Origin: an uncultured Eubacteriales bacterium
GTDB taxonomy: Bacteria; Bacillota; Clostridia; Christensenellales; Aristaeellaceae
Length of the DNA: 36,180 bases
Direction: 5' to 3'
Assembly (NCBI GenBank): GCA_900540045.1
Contig: UQEF01000017.1
Location: forward strand, 1-36,180
In this document: positions 23,259-31,379 of the stretch, one piece after another
Layout: each line of letters begins with the position of its first letter
Position numbering within the stretch: the stretch's first letter is position 1
The notes under the pieces: generated by a model
Databases searched by the model: none
The model's input: the letters and a program-made list of their open reading frames with translations, nothing else
Told to the model about the DNA's origin: nothing
Made by a program: the position numbers and the translations under genes

Positions 23259-24566
23259 TCACAGAACGCGGATGTTCTCGCGCTTTTTCACGTTCTTCAT
23301 GGCGTTTTTGGTATCAAAGATCAGGCTGGCGTGCTCGGCCACAAAGTCATAATCCACGCAGGTATGCGCGGTGGTCACCATCACCAGGTCCGCGCTTTCC
23401 AATGCGGCCTTGTCAAGGGCCGGGATGCGGTGCTCCTCCTGACCCTGATAGCGGTAAGATTCCACATAGGGGTCATAGTAGCTGACCTGCGCGCCGAGCT
23501 TGCGCAGGCTCTCGATCACGCGCAGGGCGGGGCTTTCGCGGTAGTCGTCGATATCCTGCTTGTAGGCCACGCCCAGCACCAGCACCTTCGCTCCGTTCAT
23601 GGCCTTCCTGCGCTCGTTGAGCGCGCCCATGGCACGCTGCGCGCAGTATTCGGGCATGCGGTCGTTGATGATCATGCTGCTTTCGATCATGGAGGTGTGG
23701 AAGCCGAACTCGCGGGCCTTCCAGCTCAGATAGTACGGGTCCAGCGGGATGCAGTGCCCGCCCAGGCCGGGGCCGGGGTAGAAGGCCTGAAAGCCGTAGG
23801 GCTTGGATTTGGCTGCCTCGACAACCTCCCAGATGTTGATGCCCATGCGGTTGCACAGGATGGCCAGCTCGTTGATCAGGCCGATGTTGACGTTGCGATA
23901 GGTGTTTTCAAGGATCTTTTCCATTTCGGCCACGGCGGGGCTGCTCACGCGGTGCACCGGCGCCTCCAGAACGGCCTCGTAGAGCGTGGCGGCGATGTCG
24001 GTGCATTCGGGGGTGACGCCGCCGACCACCTTGGGGGTGTTCTTGGTTTTGTAGATGGCGTTGCCGGGGTCCACGCGTTCGGGCGAGAAAGCCAGGAAAA
24101 AGTCCACGCCGCACTTGAGGCCGCTTTTTTCCAGAATGGGACGGAGCATTTCCTCGGTGGTGCCGGGATAGGTGGTGGACTCCAGAACGACGAGCATATC
24201 GCGGTGCATATGGGGCATGATGCTTTCCGCCGAGGAGCGCACATAGCTGATATCGGGCTGCTGGTGCGCGTCCAACGGGGTGGGCACGGCAATGCACACG
24301 CAGTCGCACGAGGCCACGGAGGCAAAGTCCGTGGTGGCGCGCAGCATTCCTTCCTCCACGATCTTTTTCAGGTCGCTGTCTACCACGTCGCCGATGTAGT
24401 TGTGTCCCTGATTGACCATATCCACCTTCTGGGGCTGCACGTCAAAGCCGATCACATGGAAACCGGCCTTGGCCTTTTCCACCGCGAGCGGAAGCCCGAC
24501 ATAGCCCAGTCCAACCACGCCAAGGGTGACGCTACGGTCGAGTATCTTTTGCTTCAAAACCGACAT
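23259..24566 (-). CDS. wbpA: UDP-N-acetyl-D-glucosamine 6-dehydrogenase, WbpA-like
   Basis: It oxidises UDP-GlcNAc to UDP-GlcNAc-uronic acid with two NAD. The 435-residue protein has the N-terminal Rossmann loop GVVGLGYVGLPLA (Gly19, Gly21, Gly24), VPTPLDAHQQPD, ESTTYPGTTEE and FSPERVDPGN. The catalytic Cys272 lies in GPGLGGHCIPLDPYY, and the C-terminal NAD-binding domain has VLVLGVAYKQDIDDYRESPA. ATG 24566 is set by AAGGAG 9 bases upstream; the frame runs on to 24620 without resemblance to the family. It is the first gene of the wbpA-B-D-E-like operon, with a clear promoter just upstream. Confidence 0.94.
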   Translation of the reverse strand: MSVLKQKILDRSVTLGVVGLGYVGLPLAVEKAKAGFHVIGFDVQPQKVDMVNQGHNYIGDVVDSDLKKIVEEGMLRATTDFASVASCDCVCIAVPTPLDAHQQPDISYVRSSAESIMPHMHRDMLVVLESTTYPGTTEEMLRPILEKSGLKCGVDFFLAFSPERVDPGNAIYKTKNTPKVVGGVTPECTDIAATLYEAVLEAPVHRVSSPAVAEMEKILENTYRNVNIGLINELAILCNRMGINIWEVVEAAKSKPYGFQAFYPGPGLGGHCIPLDPYYLSWKAREFGFHTSMIESSMIINDRMPEYCAQRAMGALNERRKAMNGAKVLVLGVAYKQDIDDYRESPALRVIESLRKLGAQVSYYDPYVESYRYQGQEEHRIPALDKAALESADLVMVTTAHTCVDYDFVAEHASLIFDTKNAMKNVKKRENIRVL

Positions 24567-24625
24567 GCTTTCATTCTCCTTACTTGCGTATGAAATCGCC
24601 CGAAAGGCGGCATGATCCATGGTTT

Positions 24626-24654
24626 ATGATACCGCACGGCCGCCGGAAAGTCAA
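24626..24654 (-). promoter_or_regulatory. Sigma-A promoter of the wbp-type operon
   Basis: On the minus strand TTGACT (plus 24649-24654), a 17-base spacer and TATCAT (24626-24631), about 60 bases before the wbpA start. The -35 box overlaps the stop codon of the upstream methyltransferase gene, so the operon has its own promoter embedded at that gene's end. Confidence 0.75.
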
Positions 24655-25775
24655 TCTTGGCCACCGGAGAGGTACAGGAAGAAATCGCATTCCAGCCGGC
24701 CGTTGTACAGCCTGCGCTTTTTATCTGCGCGGCGGCCAAAGGCGCGCTCAAATCCGGGATCGGCGGAGAGGGCGCACAGCCTCCAGCCGGGGTGGCGCCT
24801 GATAAGCAAGCCCAGCTCGCGGTACAGGGCGCGCGCGCCCTCGCGATCGCTCAGGCGTTCGCCATAGGGCGGGTTGAGCAGGAACACCCCGGCGGGGCCT
24901 TCCAGCGTGAGCGTCTTGAGGTCCTGGCGGTGTACGCGGACGCGACCCTCCAGCCCTGCCTGGCGGATATGCCTTCCGCACAGCGCAAGCGCTTCGGGGT
25001 CAATGTCGCTGCCGGCGATGGATAGCGGCGCGTCCGGACGGAAGGCCTCCCGCGCCTCGCGCCGCAGGGCCTCCATCCCTGCCCGGTCCATAAAGGGATA
25101 GCTTTCGCAGGCAAAGGAGCGCGTGAGGCCCGGCGCGCGGGACGTGGCCTTGAAGGCCGCCTCAATGAGCAGCGTGCCCGTGCCGCAGCAGGGATCGTAG
25201 AGAGGCATGCCGGGCCGCCAGGGGCTGAGGTCCACCAGGGCGGCGGCCAGCGTTTCCCGCAGGGGAGCCTCGCCGTTCCAGGTGCGGTAGCCGCGCCGGT
25301 TGAGCGCCTCGCCGCTCATGTCCAGCGTGACGCGCGCGCGGTCGTTGACCACCGACACGCCGATGGGAAAGCGCGCGCCCGTCTCCGGCAGGCGTGAAAC
25401 GCCCAGCCGCTCCATCATCCGCCGCACGATGGCCTTCTTGCTCACCGCCTGACAGTCGCGCACGCTCATCAGGCGGCTACGCACGCACTTGCCGCTGACA
25501 TGAATGGCTGCGTCCCGCGTAAGGAGACGCTCCCATGCGACGCTCCCCACGAGCTGGAACAGGTCCTCGAAGGTGACGGCCTCGCGCTCGGCCAGCACCA
25601 GCAGTACGCGGTCGGCGGTGCGCAGGTGCAGATTTGCGCGGAAGGCGTCCAGAAAGGTCCCCTCAAAGCGCGCACCGCCGTTTTCCGCCTTGGCGGGAAG
25701 GCCCATGCGCTTCAATTCGCCTGCCACCACGCCCTCCAGCCCGAAGGCCGCCGTCGCCAAAAAGGTGTTGGCCAC
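24651..25775 (-). CDS. THUMP-domain class I SAM-dependent rRNA methyltransferase (RlmL/YpsC type)
   Basis: Predicted to make m2G in 23S rRNA, like the N-terminal half of Escherichia coli RlmL and Bacillus YpsC. The 374-residue protein starts with FLATAAFGLEGVVAGELKRMG, followed by a THUMP region. The catalytic domain contains DPCCGTGTLLIEAA (SAM site) and LLNPPYGERL (NPPY, amino-group catalysis). The start is GTG 25775 with GGAGG about 10 bases upstream (inside atggaggaatgag). A good promoter lies at 25811-25839. It is transcribed in the same direction as wbpA, but that operon has its own promoter. Confidence 0.92.
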   Translation of the reverse strand: MANTFLATAAFGLEGVVAGELKRMGLPAKAENGGARFEGTFLDAFRANLHLRTADRVLLVLAEREAVTFEDLFQLVGSVAWERLLTRDAAIHVSGKCVRSRLMSVRDCQAVSKKAIVRRMMERLGVSRLPETGARFPIGVSVVNDRARVTLDMSGEALNRRGYRTWNGEAPLRETLAAALVDLSPWRPGMPLYDPCCGTGTLLIEAAFKATSRAPGLTRSFACESYPFMDRAGMEALRREAREAFRPDAPLSIAGSDIDPEALALCGRHIRQAGLEGRVRVHRQDLKTLTLEGPAGVFLLNPPYGERLSDREGARALYRELGLLIRRHPGWRLCALSADPGFERAFGRRADKKRRLYNGRLECDFFLYLSGGQD

Positions 25776-25810
25776 ACCTCATTCCTCCATTCGTAGCATA
25801 TCAACAAAAA

Positions 25811-25839
25811 ATTATATCATGGCATGGGCAGGCAAACAA
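25811..25839 (-). promoter_or_regulatory. Sigma-A promoter of the rRNA methyltransferase gene
   Basis: On the minus strand TTGTTT (plus 25834-25839), a 17-base spacer and a perfect TATAAT (25811-25816). The start codon is about 36 bases downstream. Confidence 0.65.
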
Positions 25840-25895
25840 GCGGACATGCTAATTTACGAACAAAACTCCCGGCTTGGAGAAAGGACGGATGAAGG

Positions 25896-26246
25896 ATGCT
25901 TGCAGCCTTTCTGGCAGGCGCGGCCGCCTATCCGATGGTGGAGCTGGCCTGGCGCGGGCGCACCCATCCCGCGATGGCGCTGGCGGGCGGCGTCTCGCTT
26001 TCCATGCTCCGCGGCCTCAGCCGCGTGCAAAAAAGCCGCCCCCTCTGGCAGCAGGCGCTGCTGGGCGGTCTTATGATTACGGGGATGGAATATGCCTTTG
26101 GCATCGCCTTCAACCGGCGGCATCAGATTTGGGACTACCGGCGCATGCCGGCCAATCTGCGCGGGCAGATCTGCCTGCCCTTTACGCTGGCCTGGTGCGG
26201 GCTGAGCGCTCTGGCGCTGGGCGGCATGCGCATGCTCAAGCCCTAA
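25896..26246 (+). CDS. Small membrane protein, PF06541 (putative ABC-transporter type IV)-like
   Basis: The 116-residue protein has about four hydrophobic segments. It carries the pattern GMEYAFGIAFNRRHQIWDYR followed by MPANLRGQICLPFTLAW, which matches the conserved core of the PF06541 family (E-x3-G, WDY, N-x2-G-x-ICL, W). The biochemical role of this family is not established despite its name. ATG 25896 has an AAGGAC/GAAGG-type ribosome binding site at about 25880-25894, not a strong one. The stop overlaps the convergent wecB stop (26243-26246), so neither gene has room for its own terminator. I see no clear promoter. Family call moderately sure. Confidence 0.72.
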   Translation: MLAAFLAGAAAYPMVELAWRGRTHPAMALAGGVSLSMLRGLSRVQKSRPLWQQALLGGLMITGMEYAFGIAFNRRHQIWDYRRMPANLRGQICLPFTLAWCGLSALALGGMRMLKP

Positions 26247-27340
26247 AGCTCGCGGGCCAGAATATCGGCGATGTAGCGGCTGGCGTGTCCATCGCCGTAG
26301 GGATTGACGGCGTGTTCCATCTCGTGGTAGGCGGCAGGGTCGGTCAGCAGCTCCCGCACGGCGGCATAGATGGTGTTTTCATCCGTTCCCACCAGCTTGA
26401 GCGTGCCGGCCACCACCCCCTCGGGGCGCTCGGTGGTATCGCGCATCACCAGCACGGGCTTGCCCAGCGCCGGAGCCTCCTCCTGGATGCCGCCGCTGTC
26501 GGTCATGATGAGATAGGCGTGGGCCATCACATTGTGAAAATCCAGCACGTCCAGCGGCTCAATCATGTGGATGCGCTCCTGGCCGCCGAAACAGGCGCGG
26601 GCCATCTCCCGCACTGCGGGATTCTTGTGCATGGGATAGATCACCTTGAGATCGGGCGTTTCATCCACGATGCGGCGAATGGCCCGGAACATCTCCCGCA
26701 TGGGCTCGCCCAGGTTTTCGCGGCGGTGCGCCGTGAGCAGAATGAGCCGGCTGCCGCGTGCCCATTCGATTTCCGGATGGGTGTAATCGCTTCTGACGGT
26801 GGTGTCCAGCGCATCGATCACCGTGTTGCCGGTTACGAAGATATGCTCGGCGGGCTTGCCCTCCTTGAGGAGGTTTTGCCGGCTCAGCTCCGTGGGCGCA
26901 AAGTAAAACCGGGCGATGAGATCCACCGCCTGGCGGTTGAACTCCTCCGGAAAGGGGGAATACAGGTTGTAGGTCCTCAGCCCTGCCTCCACGTGTCCCA
27001 CGGGAATCTGAAGATAGAAGCACGCCAGCGCCGTGACAAACGCAGTGGAGGTATCGCCATGCACCAGCACGACATCGGGCTTTTCCGACTCCAGAATGGC
27101 GCGCAGCTTTTCCAGAATGCTCACTGTGACGTCAAAGAGCGTCTGCTTGTCGCGCATGATGGCCAGGTCGTATTGGGGCGTTACCTGAAAGCATTGTAAA
27201 ATCTGATCCAGCATTTCCCTGTGCTGGCCGGTGACACATACCACCGTTTCAAATTCGGGGCGCCGCTTCAGTTCCAGAATCAGGGGACACATCTTGATCG
27301 CCTCCGGCCTGGTGCCGAAGATGAGCATGACCTTTTTCAT
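26243..27340 (-). CDS. wecB: Non-hydrolysing UDP-N-acetylglucosamine 2-epimerase
   Basis: WecB/MnaA interconverts UDP-GlcNAc and UDP-ManNAc, used for teichoic acid linkage units and surface polysaccharides. The 365-residue protein shows LIFGTRPEAIKMCPLI, VTGQHREM, VHGDTSTAF, GHVEAGLRTYN, PEEFNRQ, GNTVIDAL, TAHRRENLG and the long C-terminal signature with DSGGIQEEAPALGKPVL and TTERPEGV. ATG 27340 is favoured over 27346 because GAGGT abuts the latter directly and is 6 bases from the former. It lies 37 bases after murI with no promoter between, so the two are probably one operon. It might alternatively epimerise the diacetamido-uronic acid made by the nearby wbp-type genes. Confidence 0.94.
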   Translation of the reverse strand: MKKVMLIFGTRPEAIKMCPLILELKRRPEFETVVCVTGQHREMLDQILQCFQVTPQYDLAIMRDKQTLFDVTVSILEKLRAILESEKPDVVLVHGDTSTAFVTALACFYLQIPVGHVEAGLRTYNLYSPFPEEFNRQAVDLIARFYFAPTELSRQNLLKEGKPAEHIFVTGNTVIDALDTTVRSDYTHPEIEWARGSRLILLTAHRRENLGEPMREMFRAIRRIVDETPDLKVIYPMHKNPAVREMARACFGGQERIHMIEPLDVLDFHNVMAHAYLIMTDSGGIQEEAPALGKPVLVMRDTTERPEGVVAGTLKLVGTDENTIYAAVRELLTDPAAYHEMEHAVNPYGDGHASRYIADILAREL

Positions 27341-27377
27341 TTGCATACCTCAAATTTGCCGCGCAAGCGGTCCGCGC

Positions 27378-28157
27378 TCATACGCGTTCAGTCGTTTCCT
27401 GCCACAGTTTCAGCATGCACCGCATACGCGCCTCCGCCTCCCCGCCCTCCTGGGAGGAGTGGAACGAAACCGCACCGCCCGGTCCGGGAGAGAGGAGGCC
27501 TTCCTCCTCCAGACGGCGGCGCAGCTGGCGCGCGGTGCCGAGGTTGCCGTCGATGAGCGGAGTGCCCGGCGCAAAGCAGCGGGAGATGGCCCCCCGCAAA
27601 AAGGGATAATGCGTGCAGCCCAGCACCACGGCCTTGACGGGCATTCCCCGAACGGAAGCAAGGAGCCTGTCCAGCAGGCCTTCCACCTTGGGGCCGGAAA
27701 ACACGCCGGCCTCCACGCATTCCATCAGCCCCGGACAGGGAACGGGTAGGGCGTTTTGCCCGTAGCGCTCCATCAGGCGCAAAAATTTGGGCTGCGTGAG
27801 CGTCATGTGCGTGGCCATCACCACCACGTACCCGTCTCCGGGCAGGAGCGAAGCGGGCTTGAGCGCCGGTTCCATGCCGATGACCGGCATGTGCAGCTCC
27901 TGCCGAAGCGGCCCGGCGGCCGCGCTGGTAGCCGTGTTGCAGGCGATCACCACCGCCTTGCAGTCCATGGCGATCAGCTTGTCCACCGCCAAATGCGTAA
28001 GCCGGAGCACCTCTTCCGGCCGCTTGTCGCCATAGGGAATGTTGCGGGTATCGCCGTAATAGACGAAGTTTTCCTCCGGCAGCACGTCCAGCATCTGCCC
28101 CAGTACGCTGATGCCGCCCAGGCCGCTGTCAAATATGCCTACCGGCCGACGATCCAC
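27378..28157 (-). CDS. murI: Glutamate racemase
   Basis: MurI makes D-glutamate for peptidoglycan. The 259-residue protein has GIFDSGLGGISVLG (Asp10), FVYYGDTRNIPYGDK and both catalytic cysteines, in ACNTATSAA (Cys73) and LGCTHYPFL (Cys181). The start is GTG 28157, supported by GGAGGT with a gap of about 8 bases and by the family N-terminus. The frame runs upstream to 28292, but that part overlaps spoIIP. It has its own strong promoter, and wecB is immediately downstream. Confidence 0.96.
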   Translation of the reverse strand: MDRRPVGIFDSGLGGISVLGQMLDVLPEENFVYYGDTRNIPYGDKRPEEVLRLTHLAVDKLIAMDCKAVVIACNTATSAAAGPLRQELHMPVIGMEPALKPASLLPGDGYVVVMATHMTLTQPKFLRLMERYGQNALPVPCPGLMECVEAGVFSGPKVEGLLDRLLASVRGMPVKAVVLGCTHYPFLRGAISRCFAPGTPLIDGNLGTARQLRRRLEEEGLLSPGPGGAVSFHSSQEGGEAEARMRCMLKLWQETTERV

Positions 28158-28178
28158 CGCTTTCCACCTCCGTCCCCG

Positions 28179-28207
28179 ATTATACCCGCTGCCCTCCTTT
28201 TTTTCAA
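28179..28207 (-). promoter_or_regulatory. Sigma-A promoter of murI-wecB
   Basis: On the minus strand TTGAAA (plus 28202-28207), a 17-base spacer and a perfect TATAAT (28179-28184), about 22 bases before the GTG start, in the 70-base gap after spoIIP. It separates murI from the sporulation genes. Confidence 0.82.
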
Positions 28208-28227
28208 GTATTCCGGGGCCGTTTGTG

Positions 28228-29133
28228 TCAAAGCGCCAGCACCTGCACGATGGCGTCCGCCAGGTAGGGCATGGCGGCCAGCACTTCCTCAAGGGTGTTG
28301 CGGTTGTTGCCGGCCTCCACCAGCACGCATCCTACGGCCACATGCTGGTTAAATCGTCCGCTTTTCACACACACGTCCCGGCACAGGCCGTCCACCTGGG
28401 CGTTGAGGTCGTCCGTCACGTCCTGGGCGATGGCCAGGTTCGCCTCCCAGTCCGGCCGCTGGTCAAAGCCCTCGGAGGTCTGCCCCTCTCCCTTGCCGAT
28501 GAGCAGCATCAGCTTGGCCGCTTCGACGCCGCCGGCATTCACGGTGTTGGGGCCGGTCTGCGACTCGGCATAGGCGTCCCGGTGCAGGTCGATGTACAGG
28601 TCGTAGCGCTCGCCCGCCGCCTGGCGCTTTTCAAGCATCTCCAGCGACCGCGTGTAGGCGCTGCTCAGGTTGGGCGGCTCGAAGGCCGTCACGTCATGCA
28701 CGACTTCCACGCCCAGGCTGCGCAGCAGCGCGGCCAGCTCCTCGCCCACGCGCACCACATTGTGCGCGCTGTCGGCAGTGCGCCACTTCTCCGTCTCCTC
28801 ATAGGGATCGTCCTGCGTCTGCTCGTAGGCCTCGTAGGTGTGCGTGTGATAGATGAGCACGCGCTTGCGCGGGGTTTCCGTCTCAGCGCCCAAAAGCCGG
28901 ATCATAAAGCCGGCCTCTTCCGGGGGCGCGGGCGTCGCCGCCGGGCCGTCCGTCTCCCGGGGGGCTGCGGAGACGGCAAACAGGTTCTCGCTTACCTCGT
29001 CCGTCCAGGCGGAAAGCGCCGCCACAACCTCGCCGCTGCGCACACTGGCCGGCAGGTTCAGGCCCGCGGCCGCTCCCAGCAGCACCGCCGCCAGGAGGAC
29101 TGCCGCCAATCGGATTTTCTGCTGCCTGTTCAT
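28228..29133 (-). CDS. spoIIP: Stage II sporulation protein P
   Basis: SpoIIP is the amidase and endopeptidase of the SpoIIDMP complex that removes septal peptidoglycan during forespore engulfment. The 301-residue protein has an N-terminal membrane anchor (residues about 8-25), a low-complexity spacer rich in Pro/Ala, then the catalytic domain with VLIYHTHTYEAYEQ, DLYIDLHRDA and SGRFNQHVAVGCVLVEAG. The terminal motif is NRNTLEEVLAAMPYLADAI. I prefer ATG 29133, with AGGCGGTGA about 8 bases upstream, to GTG 29142. It follows gpr by about 39 bases, the same pair as in Bacillus subtilis. Confidence 0.92.
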   Translation of the reverse strand: MNRQQKIRLAAVLLAAVLLGAAAGLNLPASVRSGEVVAALSAWTDEVSENLFAVSAAPRETDGPAATPAPPEEAGFMIRLLGAETETPRKRVLIYHTHTYEAYEQTQDDPYEETEKWRTADSAHNVVRVGEELAALLRSLGVEVVHDVTAFEPPNLSSAYTRSLEMLEKRQAAGERYDLYIDLHRDAYAESQTGPNTVNAGGVEAAKLMLLIGKGEGQTSEGFDQRPDWEANLAIAQDVTDDLNAQVDGLCRDVCVKSGRFNQHVAVGCVLVEAGNNRNTLEEVLAAMPYLADAIVQVLAL

Positions 29134-29172
29134 CCGGGTCACCGCCTTTTGCGTTCTTCCCGGTAGGATATG

Positions 29173-30099
29173 CTAGCCCTGTATGTAAGTATGCAGCGTA
29201 TCGGGGTCTATATCCGGCTGAAGGGCCTGATTGATGCCGTCGCTCAGCAGCGCGGCCACGTGCAAAACCAGCTCGTCTATCTCGCGCGGGGTGACGACCA
29301 TATCGCCCAGGAATCCTTCCGACACCTGCCGGAGCAGCTGCTGCGCCGCCTCCTCGTGCCCGCGGGCCAACAGGCCGTATTCGTCGATCAGGTGCGCCAT
29401 GGCGTCGCGCGCGATGGTGGAGGCGTAGACCACCATGGGCACCCCCACGGCGATCACCTTTACCCCCAGCGTTTCCTCCGTCAGGCCCAGACGGTGGTTC
29501 CCCACGCCGCTGCCCGGCTCGATGCCCGTATCGGTGATCTGCACCGTGGTGCAGATGCGCTCGCTCTCAAAGGCGGCTAGCGCGTCGATGGCGATGACCG
29601 CCGAGGGACGGACATGGCGCACCAGCCCGCGGCACAATTCCGCCGTCTCGATACCCGTCAGCCCCAGCACGCCGGGCGCGATGGCGCTCACTCCCCGCAG
29701 CCTGCCGCGCAGCTCCCGGGCCATGGCCTGCCGCAGGTGGCGCGTCACCAGCATGCGCTCCACCACGCGAGTACCCAGCGCGTCGGCGGTTACGTTGCGG
29801 TTGCCAAGCCCCACCACCAGCACCTCGCCCTCGCGGGGCAGCAGGCTTCTGACTCCCTGCGCCACCAGCGCGGCCAGCAGCTTCTGGGTGTGCGCGTCGC
29901 AGCGGGGCAGGTCGCGGTATTCCAGGGTGATGTATTCGCCCGTGTGCCGGCCCAGCAGCTCGGCCGCGCGCTCCTTCTCGATGCGGATGCGGGTGTGCGT
30001 GATGCCGCCCAGATGATGCGTGCTCACGCGCACGCCCTCCACCCGTCCGCCGCCCTCGTCGATGCATTCCATGGCCAGATCCGTCCGAAATCCGCGCAT
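29173..30099 (-). CDS. gpr: Germination protease GPR
   Basis: GPR is the spore protease that degrades small acid-soluble proteins at germination; it is made as a zymogen that removes its own N-terminus. The 308-residue protein begins MRGFRTDLAMEC, where TDLAxE is the zymogen cleavage motif that resembles the SASP sites. Further family motifs are VVGLGNRNVTADALGTRVV, AIAPGVLGLTGIET, VIAIDALAAFESERICTT, QITDTGIEPGSGVGNHR and GVPMVVYASTIARDA. ATG 30099 is close to an AAGAGGAG run. The frame is open upstream to 30300, but it crosses the terminator at 30136-30173 and is not protein-like. A forespore (sigma-F/G) promoter is expected, but I could not pick one out. Confidence 0.93.
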   Translation of the reverse strand: MRGFRTDLAMECIDEGGGRVEGVRVSTHHLGGITHTRIRIEKERAAELLGRHTGEYITLEYRDLPRCDAHTQKLLAALVAQGVRSLLPREGEVLVVGLGNRNVTADALGTRVVERMLVTRHLRQAMARELRGRLRGVSAIAPGVLGLTGIETAELCRGLVRHVRPSAVIAIDALAAFESERICTTVQITDTGIEPGSGVGNHRLGLTEETLGVKVIAVGVPMVVYASTIARDAMAHLIDEYGLLARGHEEAAQQLLRQVSEGFLGDMVVTPREIDELVLHVAALLSDGINQALQPDIDPDTLHTYIQG

Positions 30100-30135
30100 G
30101 CTCCTCTTCCCCCATCCTGCCTGAAACGCGCGCGC

Positions 30136-30173
30136 AAAAAAGCCGCGCATGCGTTTTCCTATAGCATGCGCGG
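30136..30173 (-). terminator. Intrinsic terminator ending the MacB-like ABC operon
   Basis: On the minus strand a perfect 10-bp stem (CCGCGCATGC / GCATGCGCGG, plus 30143-30152 and 30164-30173) with an 11-base loop is followed by a six-base U-tract, from the A-run 30136-30141. It lies 19 bases beyond the permease stop and separates that operon from gpr. Confidence 0.9.
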
Positions 30174-30191
30174 ACCGGGGAAAAACATACG

Positions 30192-31379
30192 TCAGCCTTC
30201 GTAATGCAGAGCCTCGATGGGGCGGAGTTTGCTGGCCTTGTTGGCCGGATACATGCCGAATACCACGCCGATGAACACCGAAAACGCGATGGCCATCCAC
30301 GCCACGTTGACGGGAATCGTCAGCGTCATCTGCAATACGGGCGCGAGGGCCTTGACGGCAACCACCGAGATGGCCAGTCCCAGCAGCCCGCCCATGAGGC
30401 TGACCACCAGGGACTCGATGAGAAACTGCATCAGGATGTTGCCCCGCGCCGCGCCGATGGCCTTGCGGATGCCGATTTCCCGCGTGCGCTCGCTGACGCT
30501 GACCAGCATGATGTTCATGATGCCGATGCCGCCCACCAGCAGCGAAATCGCCGCGATGCCGCCCAGCATGAGGGTGAGGGTGTTGGTAGTTTCGCTGAGG
30601 GTAGAGAGCATCTCGGTCTGGTTAAAAACGCTGTACTGCGTGCCGAAGGAACGGGTATTGTAGTTTTCAAACGCCTTTTCGAGGTAACTTTCCACCGCGG
30701 CCTGCGCCTGCTCGACCTGCGCCGAGGAGGCGGCGGACACGTAGAAGGAAGAGATGGAGGTCTGATTGGAAAGGCGCTGGGCCAGGGTAAAGGGAATCAG
30801 AATCTGGTTATCGTTGCTGCCCGACGCGCTGGAGCCCACCTCCGCCAGCACGCCCACCACGGTGAGGGTATAGCCGTTGAGTGAAAAGGTTTCGCCCACG
30901 GCATGCGTGGTGCCGTACATCTCCGTGGCCGCCTCCGAGCCGATCACCGCCACGAAGCTTCGGTTGTCGATATCGGGTTGCTGGAGGAAGCGGCCCTCCG
31001 CCACGGTCCAGTTGCGGATGCTCTCGTAGCCGGGGGTGGTGCCCTGCACCACGCCGTCGTCGTAGGTGGTCGTGCCCGCCTTGACGGTGCCGCTGACGCT
31101 GGAAATAGGGGCCACGTAGGAGATGGCCTCGTTCTGCGCCAGTTCGTTGAGGCTGTCCAGATCAATGGGGTTCATGCGGCGGGCGTTGATGTTGGCGGTG
31201 ATGAGGTTGGTGCCCATGCCTTCGATGCTTTCGACCACGGAGCTGTTGGCCCCCTGGCCGATGGAGACCAGCACCACGATGGCCACCACGCCGATCACCA
31301 CGCCAAGGATGGTGAGAAACGAGCGCATCTTGTTGCCCGCAATGGCCTTGACGGCCATCTTAAACGACTGGTAGATCAT
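30192..31379 (-). CDS. MacB-type ABC transporter permease
   Basis: The 395-residue protein has the type VII ABC (MacB/LolC) layout. It has an N-terminal helix (FLTILGVVIGVVAIVVLVSIG), a large extracytoplasmic MacB periplasmic-core domain (about residues 45-270), and three C-terminal FtsX helices starting at LMLGGIAAISLLVGGIGIMN. The conserved VSERTREIGIRKAIGA coupling segment and PANKASKLRPIEALHYE end are present. Such systems export peptides, antibiotics or lipoproteins. The start overlaps the ATPase gene by 20 bases, and a GGAGGTGCC site lies within that gene. It works with the ATPase and adaptor upstream; the substrate is unknown. Confidence 0.93.
   Translation of the reverse strand: MIYQSFKMAVKAIAGNKMRSFLTILGVVIGVVAIVVLVSIGQGANSSVVESIEGMGTNLITANINARRMNPIDLDSLNELAQNEAISYVAPISSVSGTVKAGTTTYDDGVVQGTTPGYESIRNWTVAEGRFLQQPDIDNRSFVAVIGSEAATEMYGTTHAVGETFSLNGYTLTVVGVLAEVGSSASGSNDNQILIPFTLAQRLSNQTSISSFYVSAASSAQVEQAQAAVESYLEKAFENYNTRSFGTQYSVFNQTEMLSTLSETTNTLTLMLGGIAAISLLVGGIGIMNIMLVSVSERTREIGIRKAIGAARGNILMQFLIESLVVSLMGGLLGLAISVVAVKALAPVLQMTLTIPVNVAWMAIAFSVFIGVVFGMYPANKASKLRPIEALHYEG

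Noticed and set aside
30100..30135. Sigma-F/sigma-G promoter before gpr
   Set aside because: Expected from biology, but no convincing GCATR and CATWHTA pair at the right distance could be found by eye.
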